From Arthrobotrys musiformis (lineage: Eukaryota > Ascomycota > Orbiliomycetes > Orbiliales > Orbiliaceae): a stretch of DNA of 64,000 nt. A program made the position numbers and the translations under genes. How positions within the stretch are numbered: position 1 is the stretch's first letter; the number at the start of each line of letters is the position of its first letter. Below, one piece after another: positions 60,043 to 64,000 of the stretch. The stretch is from the NCBI GenBank assembly GCA_036971715.1, contig JAVHJL010000001.1:4092001-4156000 (forward strand). Direction: 5' to 3'. Under the pieces are notes generated by a model. It saw nothing but the letters and a program-made list of their open reading frames with translations. It did not search any database and was not told where the DNA came from.

Positions 60043-61257
60043 TTAAAATACCCCGACTTGCATATCGAGTACTTTATCCATCCTCTCGTCCACTACTTCT
60101 TCCCCCCCGAAGAAGGGTTTGATGACGCCGACGACGCCGTCGAATAATCCCGCCACTAACTCCTTTTCTTCCTCGCCGGTTTGTTTAAAGTCCGGGAAGG
60201 CGTTGACTTCGAGGATCCTGACATCACCATCTTCACCGATTAAAAAGTCGAAGCCGAAGATTTCGAAGGCGTTGGGGAGGGGTTGGAAGTGGATTCTCCC
60301 ACCGCTGACGGCGGCTTTGAAGACTTCTGATGTGATCTCCCTGATCTGTGCGTACCATTTTTCCAGCTGCTCTTCGGGTACATCGAAGGAATTGGGTAGT
60401 TTCCAGAAGGGGATTACGCTACCGTCGTGGATGCCGGATTGTAGGCAGGTGTTTGTCAGGTGTGCTGAGAGGTCTTGTTCTGTGGGTGAAGGCGGGGTGT
60501 ATTCCTTCGCGGCGAAGAGGGCGAGCATGTTTTTGTAGACGTAGATTTTGAGGGCAGAGTAGGCGAGTACGTAGGTTCTTATATGAAACTTTCTTGTCGA
60601 GGAGGGGGATTTGGGCGGTAAGAGCACCGGGGGGATGTATGTTTGTGCGACGAAGTGGCGGAGACGGGAGGTTATTATCCCGTCTCCCTTTTTTTCTTTA
60701 TCTTCACCGTCTGATCTTGCATCTTCATCTTCTTCGTCGGAGTCTTCCTCCCATTCTTCGAAGATGGCTTGTAGCTCCTCCATTGTTGAGAATAACCTGA
60801 TCCCAGCGCCTCGATCACTCATCCCCGGCTTCAAAATCCACCATTCCTTCTCAGCACATCCCTCGTTTTTCTCCAGACTCTCGAGGAGTTCGTAGGCTTC
60901 TACTAATGCCTCATCCAGGAACTCGGCATAATCGACTTCAAACGCCACGCTCACCGGTGCGGCTTTTTTGAGAATGCTGTGGGGGTATTTTGTGGTGTAG
61001 TTCTGGAGGGTGGTGAGGAGGTAGTGTTTCCGTATCAGCGCTTTGCGGATGATGTAGGCGTTGAAGAGGGAAGTTGGAGAGGAAAGGAGGGCGGGGAAGT
61101 CGAGGGATTCGTAGGAGGTCCATGTTAGCGATTTGCTGGTTGATGTCGGTGGGGGTTGGAGGAGGATCGAGGGCAGGTGGTTGTGCAGGGCGGAGAGGAG
61201 GAGGGGTTCGACGTAGTCTTTGTCGTCGGTGTAGTCGATTTGGGCGTATACCTCCAT
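60043..61257 (-). CDS. Tubulin-tyrosine-ligase-like ATP-grasp protein (Pby1 C-terminal half)
   Basis: Single exon, 404 aa. The start MEVYAQIDYTDDKDYVEPLL resembles fungal TTL-family proteins. The ATP-grasp core includes EKEWWILKPGMSDRGAGI, an acidic insert (SDEEDEDARSDGEDKE), KFHIRTYVLAY, TNTCLQSG and the metal-binding FGFDFLIGEDGDVRILEVNAFPDF. The family ligates amino acids to proteins, classically Tyr to tubulin; in yeast the corresponding domain is the C-terminal half of Pby1, a P-body-associated protein. The SurE gene lies immediately upstream on the same strand, in the same order as in the yeast fusion. Confidence 0.88.
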   Translation of the reverse strand: MEVYAQIDYTDDKDYVEPLLLSALHNHLPSILLQPPPTSTSKSLTWTSYESLDFPALLSSPTSLFNAYIIRKALIRKHYLLTTLQNYTTKYPHSILKKAAPVSVAFEVDYAEFLDEALVEAYELLESLEKNEGCAEKEWWILKPGMSDRGAGIRLFSTMEELQAIFEEWEEDSDEEDEDARSDGEDKEKKGDGIITSRLRHFVAQTYIPPVLLPPKSPSSTRKFHIRTYVLAYSALKIYVYKNMLALFAAKEYTPPSPTEQDLSAHLTNTCLQSGIHDGSVIPFWKLPNSFDVPEEQLEKWYAQIREITSEVFKAAVSGGRIHFQPLPNAFEIFGFDFLIGEDGDVRILEVNAFPDFKQTGEEEKELVAGLFDGVVGVIKPFFGGEEVVDERMDKVLDMQVGVF

Positions 61258-61379
61258 TTTATTTTATTTTATTTTTATTATTTTTTATTATTTTATTATT
61301 TTTATTTTTATTTTGAGGAGTGCATCGGAGAGAGGATGGTATTCTATTGGATATGAATTTTATATGCATTCTAAGTGTA

Positions 61380-61413
<34 letters not shown>

Positions 61414-61531
61414 AAACGGCCGGCTGAAATGCAACAGGGTCCCCCGCAACACTCGCTTATCGGCGGCCTATAAATATTGAGTCTCGTAGCTTGTATGGGA
61501 CACGGACTGGGGTATACAGATATATACTATT
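61258..61531. repeat. Short spacer with long T homopolymer between SurE and TTL
   Basis: 61261-61315 is a degenerate ATTTT-type repeat (reading as A-rich on the gene strand) just upstream of the TTL start. 61382-61412 is an uninterrupted run of 31 T. Confidence 0.85.
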
Positions 61532-62668
61532 CTACAGCGTCAATTCCTCCCCGATCTGTGCACTCGCATGCATAAAGTTCGCCTTCAACGGCGTTACACT
61601 ATTCACAATACCCATTAGCTCCTTTCCTTTTTTAAAAAAGTGGTGTCGTTGGTATGGTATATAGAAGTAAGAGAACAAACCTGATAAACCCCTGCATCAA
61701 AGCCCAGGCATCACTCCCCCTCGCACTCTCCTCCTTCGCCGCCTTCTCCACATCCACAAACCTCGGCGCCCACTTAAACCTATACTTCTCCATCAACTTA
61801 TCCCTATCCTTCTCCTCTTCGCTTCTATCCCCACCGGCGGGCGTGGAAACCCCATCCCTGCTATCCTTCTCCACCTTCCCCGGATCCTCGTCCTCTTCTT
61901 TCGTTTGGATGGCTTTGTAGCACCCGCCCCAGGTGTTTTGTAGGATATGCGTGTACAGTATTCTAGCGTGGTAGACATCTTCTTCCAGGGGGACGTTGAC
62001 GGAGTATATATCGACCGAATTGTCCGAGGGCCAGTTTTTGTATAGGTGTTCGATTATCTTTGTGGAGATGTCCGAGGCGGATTGGATTGTGGATTCCTCG
62101 TGGGTGCGGGTTTTGTAGGCGTAGGAGACGGAGATTGATTTTGCCCCGCTCTTTTTCTCAATTAGACAGACTTTCTTCTTTCAGTTTTTTATTTAAAGGG
62201 GAGGGGTACCAAAGCAGCTTCTAATGATCCTCCAAGCGTCCCACTGCTGAGCGCATAAACCGCCGACGAATTCCTGCCAAAGTTCGGTCCGGAGACGACT
62301 AAATCCACATCCTGAAACAAATGGAACAACCCGATCTGTGTGCAACTCGCCGGCGTGCCATCGATTAGAACCCACTCCTCACCTCCATCCGTCCTGGGCG
62401 TCGATTCGGTGGTATCGGTGTCCGGATGGTAGAATTTCGGGGTGGGGTGGTGGCCGATGATGTGTGCTTTTCCTATCCAGGATTTCTGGTCGGCGGGGAT
62501 GCAGACTGAGACTTTGTGGCCGCGGGAGCGGAGGGAGGAGATTAGGGATTTTATGAACGGGGAGGAAGGGGAGGGGGGGCCGTCGTCGTTTGTTAGCTGG
62601 TTGATTGTGGGGTTAGCTTTTTTTAGGACGATGAGAAATGGGCGGGCGGGGCTTACTAGGATGTGCAT
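61532..62668 (-). CDS. SurE-like phosphatase/nucleotidase (Pby1 N-terminal half)
   Basis: Exons 62657-62668, 62210-62596, 61681-62156 and 61532-61598 give 313 aa. SurE enzymes are metal-dependent acid phosphatases acting on nucleotides; the yeast Pby1 SurE domain binds the decapping enzyme. The catalytic start is MHIL|LTNDDGPPSP, with the DD metal ligands, and SGPNFGRNSS supplies the Asn ligand. Intron 1 is 60 nt, in frame and stop-free, with a perfect GCTAAC branch site; removing it brings MHIL next to TNDDG as in all homologues. The last acceptor (GTGAATAG, 61599) was chosen because it yields FISVTPLKANFMH, the conserved C-terminus; nearer AGs bring a stop. Family assignment is firm. Confidence 0.88.
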
Positions 62669-63183
62669 TTTATGTTATTAATTGTATTTATGAAGCCGGA
62701 ATAATATATATAAGTATATATATTGGGGGTATTGAAGCAGGAGAGGAGTATTCGTGGAAGTATATAGTAGTTATATTTATGCAGTGCCGAAGCGGCTGCA
62801 GCTCGTTCCGCTGCAGCTGGCTGAGAATGGCTGCAGGCGAGGTTAGCCGAAATGTCGTGCTTTGGCCCGTCTGTTGCATTTTGCGGCCCGGCACTGCAAC
62901 GCGGATACAATCCATCATACATACTCTCTATATTATACACTTAAGTACCTATATATATAAAAGATATATATATATATAAGACGGGGGGTAATTGTAGATA
63001 TTAGGGAGAGAGTGTAAGATTCATGTACTATACATCCAGCAAGCAGACGCCGAAATAAAAAGACCTATCCAACAGAATACAAACGTATACAGGGTTTTTG
63101 CTACCAGGAAGTTACAGGACTTTGTTATAAATCAAAATAAATAGTAAGAAACTTTTATAAACTGTTTTTTTGGTTGGTATAAA
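62669..63183. other. Intergenic, no gene seen
   Basis: Promoter of SurE on the left and 3' flank of the edge gene on the right. TA-rich microsatellite sequence (ATATATATA) lies near 62950-62980. Confidence 0.4.
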
Positions 63184-63853
63184 TTAGATGGAGACGTCCT
63201 CGGCGCTGGCTTTGGATCTAGTTCTCGAGGAAACACTGTTCTTCCTCTCCCCCGGGACGGCTTTCGTTTCTTCCTTCTTCGGCCGGCCGGCTTTCTTCTT
63301 CGGCAGAACCTCGGTCTCTGAGGGTTTGGCCTCGTCGGTTGGGATTGGGGCAGTTGGATCCGTTACTTCCGCCGTTTCCTCGACTTTCTGTTTCTTCAGT
63401 TCCGGTTCCGGAGCCGGTTCTGGGGCCGTATCATCCTCCACCCCATTTTCAGCAGAAACAATAGCATCCGCCTCACCCTGAACAGGCTCCTCGCTCCTCC
63501 CCCTCTTCTCACCCACGGCCGCATCGAGCTTCTTCTCCGGCTCCCCCGTTATTTCCTCGCGGAGATCCATCAGTACCTCGCGGGTATGACCGTTGGTATG
63601 TCCATTTGTATCAGCTTCTTCGGCGAGTTTGGCTTGTTCCTCGAGTGAGAGGTTTGCTTCTGTGATTTCTTGGGCTGTGTCTGGGGGTCTGCTTATTGGT
63701 GCTGATTGACGGGGTGCGGGGAAGGGTTTTTTTAGGATGCCGTCTGGGGTTTTGACGGTCGTCGGTTTTGGGGCATCGAGGTCCGAGGGTTGGGGGATGG
63801 TGCCGTTTTGTTGGGTTGTGCTTGGGATTGCTGGTTTTTGTTAGTTTTTATAT
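63184..63853 (-). CDS. Partial gene: disordered protein with AT-hook-like and nuclear-localisation motifs
   Basis: The terminal exon of a minus-strand gene whose 5' end lies beyond or near the right edge. An acceptor (AAACCAG) near 63832 opens a frame that runs to the stop at 63184. It contains KTPDGILKKPFPAPR, a Leu/Glu/Ala-rich helix (LSLEEQAKLAEEAD), a PEPAPEPE run, KKQKVEE and an AT-hook-like KKKAGRPKK near the C-terminus. This suggests a nuclear or chromatin-associated protein, but no family is recognised. The internal ATG at 63570 is probably not the true start. The exact 5' splice structure in 63853-64000 could not be resolved. Confidence 0.6.
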
Positions 63854-64000
63854 TATGATATATAGATAATCGTGGGTTGGGTATGCATGGATTGAAGATA
63901 TCAAAATATAAGGTGATATCCGAGTAAACTATACGCCCCATACAAAGAATTGTATAAAACCCGGTGTAATACGTGAAAACCCCGAATTCATATGTGTAAA

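Overview
The window looks like nuclear DNA of a filamentous ascomycete (Pezizomycotina). Genes are compact and split by short spliceosomal introns (mostly 45-110 nt, GTAAGT-type donors, CTAAC-like branch sites, AG acceptors). Conserved proteins match fungal families and both strands are used without operons. I cannot name the species. The secreted-protein repertoire made me think of Orbiliomycetes, but only weakly. Gene models below were built by hand from splice sites; every complete multi-exon model sums to a multiple of three.

Left part (0-7.3 kb): a UPF0045/ECM15-type gene with unusually long introns, arginyl-tRNA synthetase with a possible mitochondrial N-terminal extension and a 7-nt coding last exon, and a BTB/POZ gene. 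Accessory region (8.5-21.8 kb): a tandemly duplicated, divergently transcribed pair of small secreted cysteine-containing protein genes (order - + - +), then CCDC47 (ER membrane protein biogenesis), then a decayed SesA-NACHT NOD-like receptor gene.

Middle (23-49.8 kb): a 1139-residue disordered protein, a large BRE4/ArAE-type membrane protein in seven exons, a 4.8-kb gene-poor stretch, an F-box-like gene, a divergent TRAPPC2/COX7-like pair, the tRNA-methylation cofactor TRM732/THADA (1627 aa, six exons), and TIM23 divergent from it.

Right part (50-64 kb): two adjacent secreted proproteins with the same layout (signal peptide, dibasic site followed by QELTL, acidic disordered middle, dibasic site, hydrophobic C-terminal segment), a DUF6914-like protein, an annexin with a Gln/Pro-rich head, a 2-oxoglutarate/Fe(II) dioxygenase, and adjacent TTL and SurE genes equivalent to the two halves of yeast Pby1. 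A partial gene runs off the right edge.

Most of the genes are housekeeping (translation, mitochondrial import and respiration, vesicle tethering, ER insertion, mRNA decapping-body phosphatase). The points of novelty are the secreted-protein pair cluster at 8.5-15.1 kb, the Kex2-type proproteins at 50.5-53.6 kb and the dead NLR between them and the housekeeping genes.
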